Assembly: GCF_003555545.1 (NCBI RefSeq)
Contig: NZ_CP032157.1
Span: 7,320,546-7,384,545 of the forward strand
Length of the DNA: 64,000 nt
Origin: Paraflavitalea soli
GTDB taxonomy: Bacteria; Bacteroidota; Bacteroidia; Chitinophagales; Chitinophagaceae
Direction of reading: 5' to 3'
This document shows positions 44,208-52,128 of the stretch, piece by piece. The notes under the pieces were generated by a model, which saw only the letters and a program-made list of their open reading frames with translations, was not told the origin of the DNA and searched no databases. The position numbers and the translations under genes were made by a program. Each line of letters starts with the position of its first letter. Position 1 is the stretch's first letter.

Positions 44208-46916
44208 ATGATAACAAAGTGGATCACCTGTTGCTTGCTTCTCACCACCAGTTTGGGTGCATGGGCGCAACAGGCAATTATTAAAGGAAAGGTGACCGAT
44301 GTGGTCAATAATGAGGTACTCACAGGGGCCAGCATTTCCCTGTTGGGTACCAACAATGCCACCGTTTCAGATGTCAACGGTGAGTTTTTAATTTATGCCA
44401 ATCCCGGCGACCGCCAGGTGGTCGTCCGCTACCTTGGCTATCGGGATACAACGATCTCGTTACAATTGAAAGGAAATGAAACCCGTGCCTTGAATATTGG
44501 CTTGTCCAGTTCTTATGCCCGCTTAAGCAGTGTGGTGGTGATGGGTTTGCTGCAGGGCCAGGCCAAGGCCCTCAACCAGCAAAAGAATGCGGATAATATT
44601 AAGAATGTGGTGGCTGCCGATCAGATCGGCCGCTTTCCCGATCCCAATGCGGCCGAAGCCTTGCAAAGGGTACCCGGTGTAAATATAGAACGTGACCAGG
44701 GCGAAGGCCGCTATGTTTTTGTACGTGGCCTCGCTCCCCAGTTCACCAATGTGAGTGTCAATGGCGAACAAATACCATCGCCCGAAGCCGATGTGCGTTT
44801 TGTAGCCCTCGATGCCATTCCCGCCGATCAACTGGCCTCTATTGAAGTAAGCAAGTCCTTAACACCCGATATGGATGGCGATGCCGTAGGTGGTTCTGTG
44901 AACCTCATCACCCGCACCGCGCAAAGCAAGGTGCCCCGCATCAATGCATCGGTGGCCGGTGGTTACAACCAGCTCATGCGCAAGACCAATATCCAGGGAC
45001 AGTTGCAGTATGCGCAAAGACTGGGCAAAAAGGAAAAGCTGGGCCTGCTGTTCAACAGCAGCTATTACCACAATGACCTCGGATCGGACAACGTGGAAAG
45101 ATCACCGCAGGACAATGAAGTGGAACTGCGCGATTATCAATTGACCCGTACCCGCCTGGGATTGAGCAGTACCCTCGATTACAAGTTCAATCCCCGTCAC
45201 GAAATATACCTGCGTGCTTTGTACAGCCGCTTCACCGACCGCGAGTGGAGAAGGGCTACCAAGTTCGTTCCCGAAGATGATGAGATCGAGAAAGCTACCA
45301 AAGACCGTTTTGAGGCCCAGTCAATTACTACCATTAACCTGGGTGCCAAACATACCTTCAGCAAGTTCTTCCTCAACTATGAAGCCCAGTATTCCATGGG
45401 ACGGCAAAATACCCCTTACGATAATGAGATCGTATTTGTTGCCGGCCTTCCTTCTACACTGAGCTACAACAATCCCAGGTACCCTGCTATTATAGCCGAT
45501 AAGTTTACAGATAACAAGGAGTACGAATTTGACGAGGCTGGCTTTGGTCATACCCTCGCCAAAGACCGAAACCTCACTGCCAAGTTTGACCTGGGTATTC
45601 CTTACAAGCTGAACAACAACAATGGCCTCATCAAGCTGGGTGGTAAAATGCGCCGTAAAGAGAAGAGCTACAACATTACCCAGGATTATTATGGCGCTAT
45701 TGCCGATATCCCTGGTGCGGATGCATTTGACGAAGACCAGCCCAAGAAAAAGTTCATGGATGGTCATTATATCCTGGGAAGGCCCTTGTATATGAGTTCC
45801 TTTATCAGGTATTTCAATGCCAACCCTTCCCAGTTTGAAGCATCCCTCGAAGACAAAGCCATCGATGAAGCACTGGAAGCATACGATGCAGAAGAGAATG
45901 TATATGCAGCGTATATCATGGGCAGACAGCAATTCAACAAAGTAATGGTGCTGGCTGGTGTGCGATACGAGAAAACCAACGTGAACTACAACTCAAAGGA
46001 TGTAGTGATCGATGGCGCTGGCGACTTGCAGGACATTGTGCCCGTGTCTGGCAGCAGCCACTACGACTTTTTCCTGCCACAGGCCAGTGTACGATACCAA
46101 CTGAGCCGTTTCACCAACCTGCGTGCTGCCGCTACTTTCTCTTATGCCAGGCCCAACTTCAGCGAGATCATCCCTGCACAGGAGATCAACCGCGAAGATG
46201 AAGTGGCTACTGCCGGCAATGCTGCCCTCAAACCCGTGAAGGCTTTCAACCTCGACCTGCTGGCCGAACATTATTTTGGTAATGTAGGCGTATTATCCGG
46301 CGGCTTCTTTTATAAACGCCTGAATGATTTTATCTACCGCCGTGTATTGTTCAACAGTCCTTATCCCCTTACCGGTACCCCTTATATCAACAGCATTGAT
46401 GTAATACAGGCCCGGAATGGTAATAAGGCCAATGTAGCAGGTTTTGAATTTGCCTTTCAGAACAACCTGAGTTTCTTACCGGGCGCACTTAAATATTTCA
46501 GCCTTTACCTTAACTATACCTATGCTCATTCTGCAGCCACCCTACAAAGCCGTTCGGCTGATGAAACCGATCCCAATGCCACAGAAAAGTTACGGCTGCC
46601 CGGTCAGGCTACCCATGTAGGAAATATCTCCCTGGCTTTTGAAAGGAAAAAGTTCAACGCCCGTATTTCGTTCAACTTCAATGGCGAGTACCTCAGCGAA
46701 GTAGGAGCCACCAACGAAGAGGATATTTTTGTGAAGGACAGGCTGCAGGCCGATATCAGTGCCGGTTATGCTTTCAATGCCCACTGGCGTGTATTTGCCG
46801 AAGCGCTTAATCTTACCAACCAGCCTTTTGAAAGGTTCATGAATAATAAGACCCAGCTCATTCAGCGGGAGTATTACCAGCAATGGGGACGCTTCGGGGT
46901 TAAGTTCGACTGGTAA
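44208..46916 (+). CDS. TonB-dependent receptor, first gene of the phytase locus
   Basis: 902 residues. Signal peptide (1-21, ending GAWAQ), carboxypeptidase-like domain (about 24-105: IIKGKVTDVVNNEVLTGASI), plug (about 130-240: GRFPDPNAAEALQRVPGVNI, then RYVFVRGLAPQFTNVSVNGE) and a barrel ending in WGRFGVKFDW. The PDxNxAEALQRVPGV plug is typical of the receptors that Xanthomonas and Bacteroidota place beside nutrient-hydrolase genes. No SusD partner is present. Downstream lie an acidic lipoprotein and a beta-propeller phytase, so the substrate is probably phytate or its breakdown products (inference). A strong palindrome follows the stop. Confidence 0.92.
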   Translation: MITKWITCCLLLTTSLGAWAQQAIIKGKVTDVVNNEVLTGASISLLGTNNATVSDVNGEFLIYANPGDRQVVVRYLGYRDTTISLQLKGNETRALNIGLSSSYARLSSVVVMGLLQGQAKALNQQKNADNIKNVVAADQIGRFPDPNAAEALQRVPGVNIERDQGEGRYVFVRGLAPQFTNVSVNGEQIPSPEADVRFVALDAIPADQLASIEVSKSLTPDMDGDAVGGSVNLITRTAQSKVPRINASVAGGYNQLMRKTNIQGQLQYAQRLGKKEKLGLLFNSSYYHNDLGSDNVERSPQDNEVELRDYQLTRTRLGLSSTLDYKFNPRHEIYLRALYSRFTDREWRRATKFVPEDDEIEKATKDRFEAQSITTINLGAKHTFSKFFLNYEAQYSMGRQNTPYDNEIVFVAGLPSTLSYNNPRYPAIIADKFTDNKEYEFDEAGFGHTLAKDRNLTAKFDLGIPYKLNNNNGLIKLGGKMRRKEKSYNITQDYYGAIADIPGADAFDEDQPKKKFMDGHYILGRPLYMSSFIRYFNANPSQFEASLEDKAIDEALEAYDAEENVYAAYIMGRQQFNKVMVLAGVRYEKTNVNYNSKDVVIDGAGDLQDIVPVSGSSHYDFFLPQASVRYQLSRFTNLRAAATFSYARPNFSEIIPAQEINREDEVATAGNAALKPVKAFNLDLLAEHYFGNVGVLSGGFFYKRLNDFIYRRVLFNSPYPLTGTPYINSIDVIQARNGNKANVAGFEFAFQNNLSFLPGALKYFSLYLNYTYAHSAATLQSRSADETDPNATEKLRLPGQATHVGNISLAFERKKFNARISFNFNGEYLSEVGATNEEDIFVKDRLQADISAGYAFNAHWRVFAEALNLTNQPFERFMNNKTQLIQREYYQQWGRFGVKFDW

Positions 46917-46919
46917 GCT

Positions 46920-46962
46920 CGAATACGGTGAGCCGCCCCTAAAGGGCGACCCACCGTATTCG
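46920..46962. repeat. Long palindrome after the TonB receptor
   Basis: CGAATACGGTG pairs with CACCGTATTCG, with an inner CGCCC/GGGCG stem and a CTAAA loop. Its core is the inverse of the GGGTCGCC...GGCGGCTCACC element found at 47.0 and 52.06 kb. It may act as a terminator, attenuator or mRNA-end stabiliser. Confidence 0.7.
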
Positions 46963-46984
46963 AACCAGTATGAGCTACCGCTTC

Positions 46985-47028
46985 CGGATCAAGGGCGGGT
47001 CGCCTTTGAAAGGCGGCTCACCCTGATA
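46985..47028. repeat. Second palindrome, GGGTCGCC...GGCGGCTCACC type
   Basis: ATCAAGGG pairs imperfectly with CCCTGAT, and GCCTTT with AAAGGC around a single G. The core GGGTCGCCTTTGAAAGGCGG, followed by CTCACC, nearly matches 52057-52083. It lies directly behind the first palindrome, before the lipoprotein gene. Confidence 0.65.
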
Positions 47029-47086
47029 CCCAACACAGTACACGCTATAAAAAGAAATCTCATTCATCGCCCTCAAACTTATTGAT

Positions 47087-48115
47087 ATGAAAAGATCATG
47101 GATACAACTAACTATACTGACAGCTGTGTTAAGTGCAGCAGCCTGTGACAAGGAAAATGACGACCTGGTGACCCCCTTGTCTGTTGAGCAGTTCCCACAA
47201 GTGGTGGTCCTGTCCGACGAAGGCGATGGCGGCCTCGAAGATGAAGATGCATTCAGTGTTAAGATCACCCTGGCCGACAGGGTAGATACTTCCGGCAAGG
47301 AGCTGGGTGGAAAAGTAGTGCCCCTGAAAGAAGCGGTAACCGTCAACTTTAAGGTCACAGACTTCAAAGGCTTTTCAAAACTGTCTGATTACATCAAAGG
47401 AGCCGAAGCGTTTTATGAAATAGATGATTGCACTACTTCTGCAGATGAAGGCATCGATATTCCCCTGCAGTTTGATGTGAATACCGGCATTGGAACCGTT
47501 ACCTTCCCGGCTGGTGTGGAAGAACTGGAAATTGAATTTGAAGTGGATGAAGATATCTTTGATGACAATATATTCAATACAAAAAAACGGGAGCTGACCA
47601 TCCAACTCACCGGGGGAGGAAACGCCCAGGTGCAGGTCAATAAGACGGCAGAGTTTACCTACCAGGTGCAGGATGACGAAGGCATTTATGGCGAATGGGA
47701 GCTGGATCACACCGATCCGGTGGCTTTTGCAAAGTTCAAACAGCTCTTTGGCCTCATCAATGAAGATATTAAGAACCTGCAGGTGGCCGATGTAAAAGAG
47801 ATCACCCTGGAATATGAATTTGAGGAAATAAAGGCTGTGGTGGTACTAAAAGCTACAGAACAGGTAGATGACTGTGGTAAAATAAAAACAGAAAACAAGG
47901 TCATCGAGGTAGAAGCCGAAATAGAAGACCTGGATGATGATAAGACCGAAGGCGATATAGAGTTTGGCGAAACACTGGAGCTGGACAATGGCCGGTTTAA
48001 AGAATATGTGTATGCCGGTTCTTTCAAGATCGTGGCGAATAAACTAACATTGGAACTGGAAGGCGAGCTGGATGATGATAAAACCGGCACTGTAATTCTT
48101 ACCCTTGAAAAATAA
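47087..48115 (+). CDS. Acidic lipoprotein with Calx-beta-like segment
   Basis: 342 residues. The lipobox AAC at residues 18-20 follows a short signal (SAAAC-DKEND), so the protein is lipid-anchored. It is strikingly acidic (many DDD/EDE runs such as DLDDDK and VDEDIFDD). A segment near 125-185 (GTVTFPAGVEELEIEFEVDE, then DIFDDNIFNTKKRELTIQLT) follows the Calx-beta pattern, a Ca2+-binding beta sandwich. A second beta-rich half ends the protein. It lies between the TonB receptor and the phytase, which needs Ca2+, so it may hold Ca2+ or Ca-phytate at the cell surface (inference). No close family known to me. Confidence 0.8.
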   Translation: MKRSWIQLTILTAVLSAAACDKENDDLVTPLSVEQFPQVVVLSDEGDGGLEDEDAFSVKITLADRVDTSGKELGGKVVPLKEAVTVNFKVTDFKGFSKLSDYIKGAEAFYEIDDCTTSADEGIDIPLQFDVNTGIGTVTFPAGVEELEIEFEVDEDIFDDNIFNTKKRELTIQLTGGGNAQVQVNKTAEFTYQVQDDEGIYGEWELDHTDPVAFAKFKQLFGLINEDIKNLQVADVKEITLEYEFEEIKAVVVLKATEQVDDCGKIKTENKVIEVEAEIEDLDDDKTEGDIEFGETLELDNGRFKEYVYAGSFKIVANKLTLELEGELDDDKTGTVILTLEK

Positions 48116-48139
48116 TTACTCAGTAATCACACTTAACAC

Positions 48140-49198
48140 ATGCGCAATTTTGCTACGACTCTTATTATAGTATGTTTTATTGTAAATGCTGCTTGCAAAT
48201 CAACAAAAGGACTTGCTGACGCGAACGCCGGGGATATCATAAAGCCTGTTATCATTACCGATACCGTACAGTATGATACAGATGATCCGGCCATCTGGAT
48301 CAATCCGGCCAATCCCGCCGCCAGCCTCATTTTGGGGACAGATAAGGACCAGGATGGCGCATTGTATGTATTTGACCTGCAGGGGAAGATCATACAGGAT
48401 AAAGTAGTGCGCAACCTGCAGCGTCCCAACAATGTGGATGTGGAGTATGGATTGAGCCTGCAGGGCAGGGCTACCGATATTGCCGTGGTCACCGAGCGGT
48501 TCACCCACAAGTTGCGCATCTATTCCGTACCCGATATGAAGCCCATTGATGGCGGCGGCATTGAAGTATTTGTAGGAGAAACGCAGCCGGAATACCGGGA
48601 CCTGATGGGTATAAGTTTGTATAAAGCCCCCACAGGAAAGATCTACGCGATCGTAGGCAGGAAGACAGGCCCCCGCAATGGCGGTTACTTATGGCAATAC
48701 TTATTGGAAGATGATGGCCGGGGCATAGTTAAAGCCACCCTGGTGCGCAAATTTGGTCTGTTCAGCGGTAAAAAGGAGATAGAGTCGATCGCTGTTGATG
48801 ACGCCTTAGGTTATGTGTACTATTCCGATGAGGGATATGGTGTACGGAAATATTATGCTGATCCGGCCAAAGGGAATGAAGAACTGGCAGCTTTTGGAAG
48901 AAAAGGGTTCAGGCAGGACCATGAAGGCATCTCTATTTATCCCGTTACCGATAGCACAGGATATATATTGGTCTCCGATCAGCAAACCAACCACTTTCAG
49001 ATCTTTACACGCGAAGGAAGTAGTGGGAATCCGCACCAGCATGTACTGGTAAGGTCTGTGCACTTGTCAACCCTGGAAAGTGATGGCTCGGATGTAGTGG
49101 CTCTACCATTGAACAGCACCTTTACAAAGGGCCTCTTTGTAGCCATGAGTACCGACAAAACATTTCATTATTATCGCTGGGAAGACCTGATGAAATAA
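48140..49198 (+). CDS. Beta-propeller phytase lipoprotein
   Basis: 352 residues with a lipobox (VNAAC at residues 15-19). The beta-propeller phytase motifs are visible in order: DTDDPAIWINPANPAASLIL, GTDKDQDGALYVFD, RPNNVDV, then ERFTHKLRIYS, YRDLMGISLY, KKEIESIAVDDALGYVYYSD and FRQDHEGISIY near the C-terminus. These enzymes remove phosphate from myo-inositol hexakisphosphate and depend on Ca2+ for binding both enzyme and substrate. The gene lies 25 bp after the acidic lipoprotein in one transcript. The anchor suggests surface or periplasmic digestion, feeding phosphate to the cell. Confidence 0.93.
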   Translation: MRNFATTLIIVCFIVNAACKSTKGLADANAGDIIKPVIITDTVQYDTDDPAIWINPANPAASLILGTDKDQDGALYVFDLQGKIIQDKVVRNLQRPNNVDVEYGLSLQGRATDIAVVTERFTHKLRIYSVPDMKPIDGGGIEVFVGETQPEYRDLMGISLYKAPTGKIYAIVGRKTGPRNGGYLWQYLLEDDGRGIVKATLVRKFGLFSGKKEIESIAVDDALGYVYYSDEGYGVRKYYADPAKGNEELAAFGRKGFRQDHEGISIYPVTDSTGYILVSDQQTNHFQIFTREGSSGNPHQHVLVRSVHLSTLESDGSDVVALPLNSTFTKGLFVAMSTDKTFHYYRWEDLMK

Positions 49199-49201
49199 GC
49201 A

Positions 49202-49367
49202 GTTTAGGGTTTGGAGTTTGGTGTTTCGGGTTCCTCAGAACTAACTGGCTGACTAAATATGGGGGGCTTAGAGGCTGCATGTAAGGGCTGCAACAAAACT
49301 GCCATTAGTTAACCACCAGGAAGTGCAGCACACGAAACGCTAAACCCGGAACACGAAACCGTTAAAC
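49202..49367. repeat. Heptamer-based inverted repeat downstream of the phytase
   Basis: Left arm 49203-49233 reads GTTTAGG GTTTGGA GTTTGGT GTTTCGG GTT; right arm 49331-49367 reads CACGAAA CGCTAAA CCCGGAA CACGAAA CCGTTAAAC. Both are 7-mer based and imperfectly complementary, lying between convergent genes, so they may form a long terminator-like hairpin. Confidence 0.6.
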
Positions 49368-50042
49368 ATTCACATATTTCCACTTGTATCCATTCCATTG
49401 CGAATAAACTCCTTTGGCTACCTGGATGATCTCTTTTTCCCCAATACCGGTTTGACGTGAGGCTTCACTTACACTTTCGTATTTGGCAATTAATTTCCCG
49501 CGGTGCGTATATTGCTTGATAGGTTTGCGGCGGGTGTAGCCTCCATAGGTTTTGGGCCATTTGGAGCGGTCGGCAATTTTGAGGTAACTATCCTGCCGGT
49601 CGCGCGTGAATACCCTTTTTTGCTTTTCACTCTTAGTGACCAGCTGCAGGTTCTTTACTTTATTGTTGTAGCCATTGCCGTCTTTGTTGATCACATATAG
49701 GCCATCCTTCTGGTAATTGATCTTTTTATTTACAAACGTCATGTAGATCAATCGTCGTGTATTGAAGTAATGTTGTACCCCATCCATACTCAGGGATACC
49801 CGCAGGTCGATCATGGGTTCACCCGTTTTGATATTGTTGTTTTCAGCAATCGATTGGCTTAAGATCCTGCCGCTTACAAATTGTTGCCCCAGGCGGGCAT
49901 GTAGGATGGTTCGGTCGAGCGATTTGATCCGGCCTAAACTGGAGGCCTGGTAGATACCTTCAAAACCAGGTATGTCTTTCCATTCTTCATTCCTTAGATC
50001 TTTAATAGACTTATTCTGGAAAGGATAATTATTTCCGGGCAT
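49362..50042 (-). CDS. NUMOD4/HNH-like protein with degenerate HNH motif
   Basis: 226 residues. An N-terminal NUMOD4 module (about 20-60, EEWKDIPGFEGIYQASSLGR, then IKSLDR), a central HNH-like block (about 112-142: YVINKDGNGYNNKVKNLQLV) and a C-terminal NUMOD1-like module (about 175-226: IKQYTHRGKLIAKYESVSEA, QTGIGEKEI, then YKWKY). In active free-standing HNH endonucleases of this type the first catalytic residue is His (VxHxDGNxxNN); here it reads VINKDGN, with Asn replacing it. Cleavage is therefore probably impaired although DNA binding may persist. No intron is visible. Its 3' end overlaps the heptamer repeat arm. Confidence 0.85.
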   Translation of the reverse strand: MPGNNYPFQNKSIKDLRNEEWKDIPGFEGIYQASSLGRIKSLDRTILHARLGQQFVSGRILSQSIAENNNIKTGEPMIDLRVSLSMDGVQHYFNTRRLIYMTFVNKKINYQKDGLYVINKDGNGYNNKVKNLQLVTKSEKQKRVFTRDRQDSYLKIADRSKWPKTYGGYTRRKPIKQYTHRGKLIAKYESVSEASRQTGIGEKEIIQVAKGVYSQWNGYKWKYVNV

Positions 50043-50230
50043 AGTTAGTTGGCTTGGGTTATACAGTTAAACAGTATTCCAATTTACCAGCTACATGCCT
50101 CGTAATGCTCCGTAGTATTACTTATTTTTCCCGGGATGCTTTCGGAGCTTTATTTTTTTGTCTTAAATCAAGTTTTCGTACATCATTAAGTGTCAGAGTT
50201 ACCTTGTTAGATCCTGTCATCTACTGGTTT

Positions 50231-50689
50231 TCACTTATCATTATTGATCTCGATCCAGTATCCGTCCGGATCCTGCAGGTACAATTGCTTCACGCCGTCT
50301 ACCCGGGTGGTGACGGATTTGTTGTCTCCCTGCCAGTTGGAATAGGGGATATTATTCTTTTCCAGGCGTTGAATAAAGTCTTCTATGGAGCCTACGCTGA
50401 AACATAAGTGCGTGCCTTTGGCTGGCACAATGATAGGGTCACTGTATTCGATGAGGTGAAGATGACTGTGCGCGGCTATGCTGAACCAGGTATGTTTACC
50501 ATCATGAAATGGCTCAGGGATCGTATCAAGTTGTATGATCTTGCTGTAAAAGGAAGTGCTTTTGGCCAGGTTCTTTACAGAAAGTGCGATGTGATTGAGC
50601 TCAGGCTTTTTGCTTTGTGCAAAAGAAATGGCTGGTAGCGCAATCAATACTATGCAGGCAAGCACACTGTTAAGGAGGATCTTTTTCAT
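50231..50689 (-). CDS. Exported VOC (glyoxalase/bleomycin-resistance fold) protein
   Basis: 152 residues. A signal peptide (1-25, ending ISFAQS) is unusual for the VOC family, which is mostly cytosolic. One VOC domain of two beta-alpha-beta-beta-beta modules follows: LNHIALSVKNLAKSTSFYSK, then HSHLHLIEY, GTHLCFSVGSIEDFIQRLEK and LYLQDPDGYWIEI. Metal-ligand positions His (NHIAL), Glu (LIEY), His (THLCF) and Glu (WIEI) are all retained. It is probably an isomerase, lyase or dioxygenase-like enzyme in the periplasm; substrate unknown. Confidence 0.88.
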   Translation of the reverse strand: MKKILLNSVLACIVLIALPAISFAQSKKPELNHIALSVKNLAKSTSFYSKIIQLDTIPEPFHDGKHTWFSIAAHSHLHLIEYSDPIIVPAKGTHLCFSVGSIEDFIQRLEKNNIPYSNWQGDNKSVTTRVDGVKQLYLQDPDGYWIEINNDK

Positions 50690-50721
50690 ACCACCAATAT
50701 ACTGCGAACACGCCTTTCTAC

Positions 50722-50754
50722 AAAAAAGATCGGGATACCTTGCGGTACCCCGAT
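50722..50754 (-). terminator. Rho-independent terminator after the 59-residue gene
   Basis: ATCGGGATACC (50729-50739), TTGC loop, GGTACCCCGAT (50744-50754), one mismatch, followed on the minus strand by a T6 tract (50727-50722). It lies 48 bp after the stop of the 59-residue gene and just upstream of the VOC gene. Confidence 0.85.
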
Positions 50755-50801
50755 GAATAACACCTGAAATAAACCCTATGTAAACCCTGTAAACAATGCA
50801 T

Positions 50802-50981
50802 TTATTGAAAGACCGCCTTCGTATTATTGCTGAGCAGGAATACAGTGGCGCTGGTTGAAAGGAAAGACACTACGATCAGTCCTGCAGACAACATATAATT
50901 ACCTTCTCCAAAAAGATTAAAACTGGCTAAACCTGTAACAACAGCGATCAGCGGCATCAGGAATGTTAAGATCGTTTTCAT
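50802..50981 (-). CDS. Small two-helix membrane protein
   Basis: 59 residues (MKTILTFLMPLIAVVTGLAS, then FNLFGEGNYMLSAGLIVVSF, LSTSATVFLLSNNTKAVFQ). A first hydrophobic helix at about 4-24 is followed by a short polar turn and a second helix at about 30-50. The frame is too short for most gene callers, but the stop at 50804-50802, the strong terminator 48 bp later and the codon use support a real gene. Function unknown. Confidence 0.65.
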   Translation of the reverse strand: MKTILTFLMPLIAVVTGLASFNLFGEGNYMLSAGLIVVSFLSTSATVFLLSNNTKAVFQ

Positions 50982-51112
50982 AATTTTATGTTTAAATGCG
51001 TTAAGTAATTATTGGAAGCTTCCCTATTAAGACCCCTGAGCGTAAGAAAGGTTTATTAAAGAAATCATAATGTAGTTTGTTATAGATCAGTTAAAAGCCT
51101 CAACTTTAAAAT

Positions 51113-52015
51113 ATGAACTATCATATATTAGGCCGGTCTACACTGGAAGTCAGTGCAATAGGATTTGGTTGCATGTCATTGGGAGAAGACTATGCAGTGA
51201 ATGAGCGATTGATCCACCTGGCGATCGCCAGCGGTATTAACTTGTTTGATACAGCAGATATTTACCAGCAGGGCCGCAATGAGATCGCATTGGGTAAAGC
51301 GATAGCTGCTGCCGGCAAGCGGCAGGAAGTATTGATCGCTACCAAAGTAGGCAATCAACCCAGGGCAGATGGAAATGGCTGGGATTGGAATCCACGTAAA
51401 GAATATATCCTGGGCGCAGTAGAAGAGAGCTTACAACGATTGCAAACAGATTATATAGACCTCTACCAGCTGCATGGTGGTACCATCGATGATCCGATCG
51501 ACGAAACCATCGAGGCATTTGAACTCCTGCAGCAACAGGGAAAGATCCGTTATTATGGCATTTCTTCCATCAGGCCCAATGTGATCAGGGAATATGCACA
51601 AAGGTCCGCCATTGCCAGTGTAATGATGCAGTATAGCCTGCTCGACAGGCGGCCTGAAGAGTCCTGTATGCCGTTGCTCAGGCAAAGTAATATTGGTGTA
51701 TTGGCCAGGGGCAGCGTAGCAAAAGGATTATTGATCGACAAGCCTGCTGCACCTTACCTCAATTATACAGCAGCAGAAGTTTCCCAGGCTGCCAGGGAAG
51801 TGCATGCTTTGACCTCCCACCTGCGTGGCGCCACCCAGGTGGCATTGCGTTTCGTATTGCAGCAGCCTGCTATTACTTCAGCTATTGTGGGTATACGTAC
51901 CACAGAACAATTGGAAGAAGCGATAAAGACAATTGATGCACCCATCCTGTCCGATGCAGAACTGGATATTTTAAGGCAGTCGCTGCCTGTGCATCAATAT
52001 GATCAACACCGGTAA
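51113..52015 (+). CDS. Aldo/keto reductase
   Basis: 300 residues, typical of the NAD(P)H-dependent family with a TIM barrel. GFGCMSLGEDYAVNERLIHL opens the chain. The catalytic tetrad is visible: Asp and Tyr in NLFDTADIYQQGRNE (near 43-56), Lys in VLIATKVG (near 75), and His in DLYQLHGGTIDDPID (near 120). The C-terminal SAIVGIRTTEQLEEAIKTID binds the cofactor's 2'-phosphate edge in this family. It probably reduces aldehydes or sugar ketones. It is a single transcription unit, convergent with the amidohydrolase. Confidence 0.93.
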   Translation: MNYHILGRSTLEVSAIGFGCMSLGEDYAVNERLIHLAIASGINLFDTADIYQQGRNEIALGKAIAAAGKRQEVLIATKVGNQPRADGNGWDWNPRKEYILGAVEESLQRLQTDYIDLYQLHGGTIDDPIDETIEAFELLQQQGKIRYYGISSIRPNVIREYAQRSAIASVMMQYSLLDRRPEESCMPLLRQSNIGVLARGSVAKGLLIDKPAAPYLNYTAAEVSQAAREVHALTSHLRGATQVALRFVLQQPAITSAIVGIRTTEQLEEAIKTIDAPILSDAELDILRQSLPVHQYDQHR

Positions 52016-52039
52016 GGTGGATATTATTTAAGTTGTCAC

Positions 52040-52085
52040 CCTGAGCCTGTCGAAGGGTGGGTCGCCCTCTAAGGGCGGCTCACCC
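52040..52085. repeat. REP-like element plus GGGTCGCC...GGCGGCTCACC palindrome
   Basis: CCCTGAGCCTGTCGAAGGG-type REP sequence (52040-52057) runs into GGGTGGGTCGCCCTCTAAGG, then GCGGCTCACCC (52054-52085), the third copy of the palindrome seen at 46.9 and 47.0 kb. It lies between two convergent genes, where it can serve as a two-way terminator. Confidence 0.7.
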
Positions 52086-52128
52086 TGATCTAAAGGAGCC
52101 TGTCGAAACGTACTAAGCGCCTGACAAT

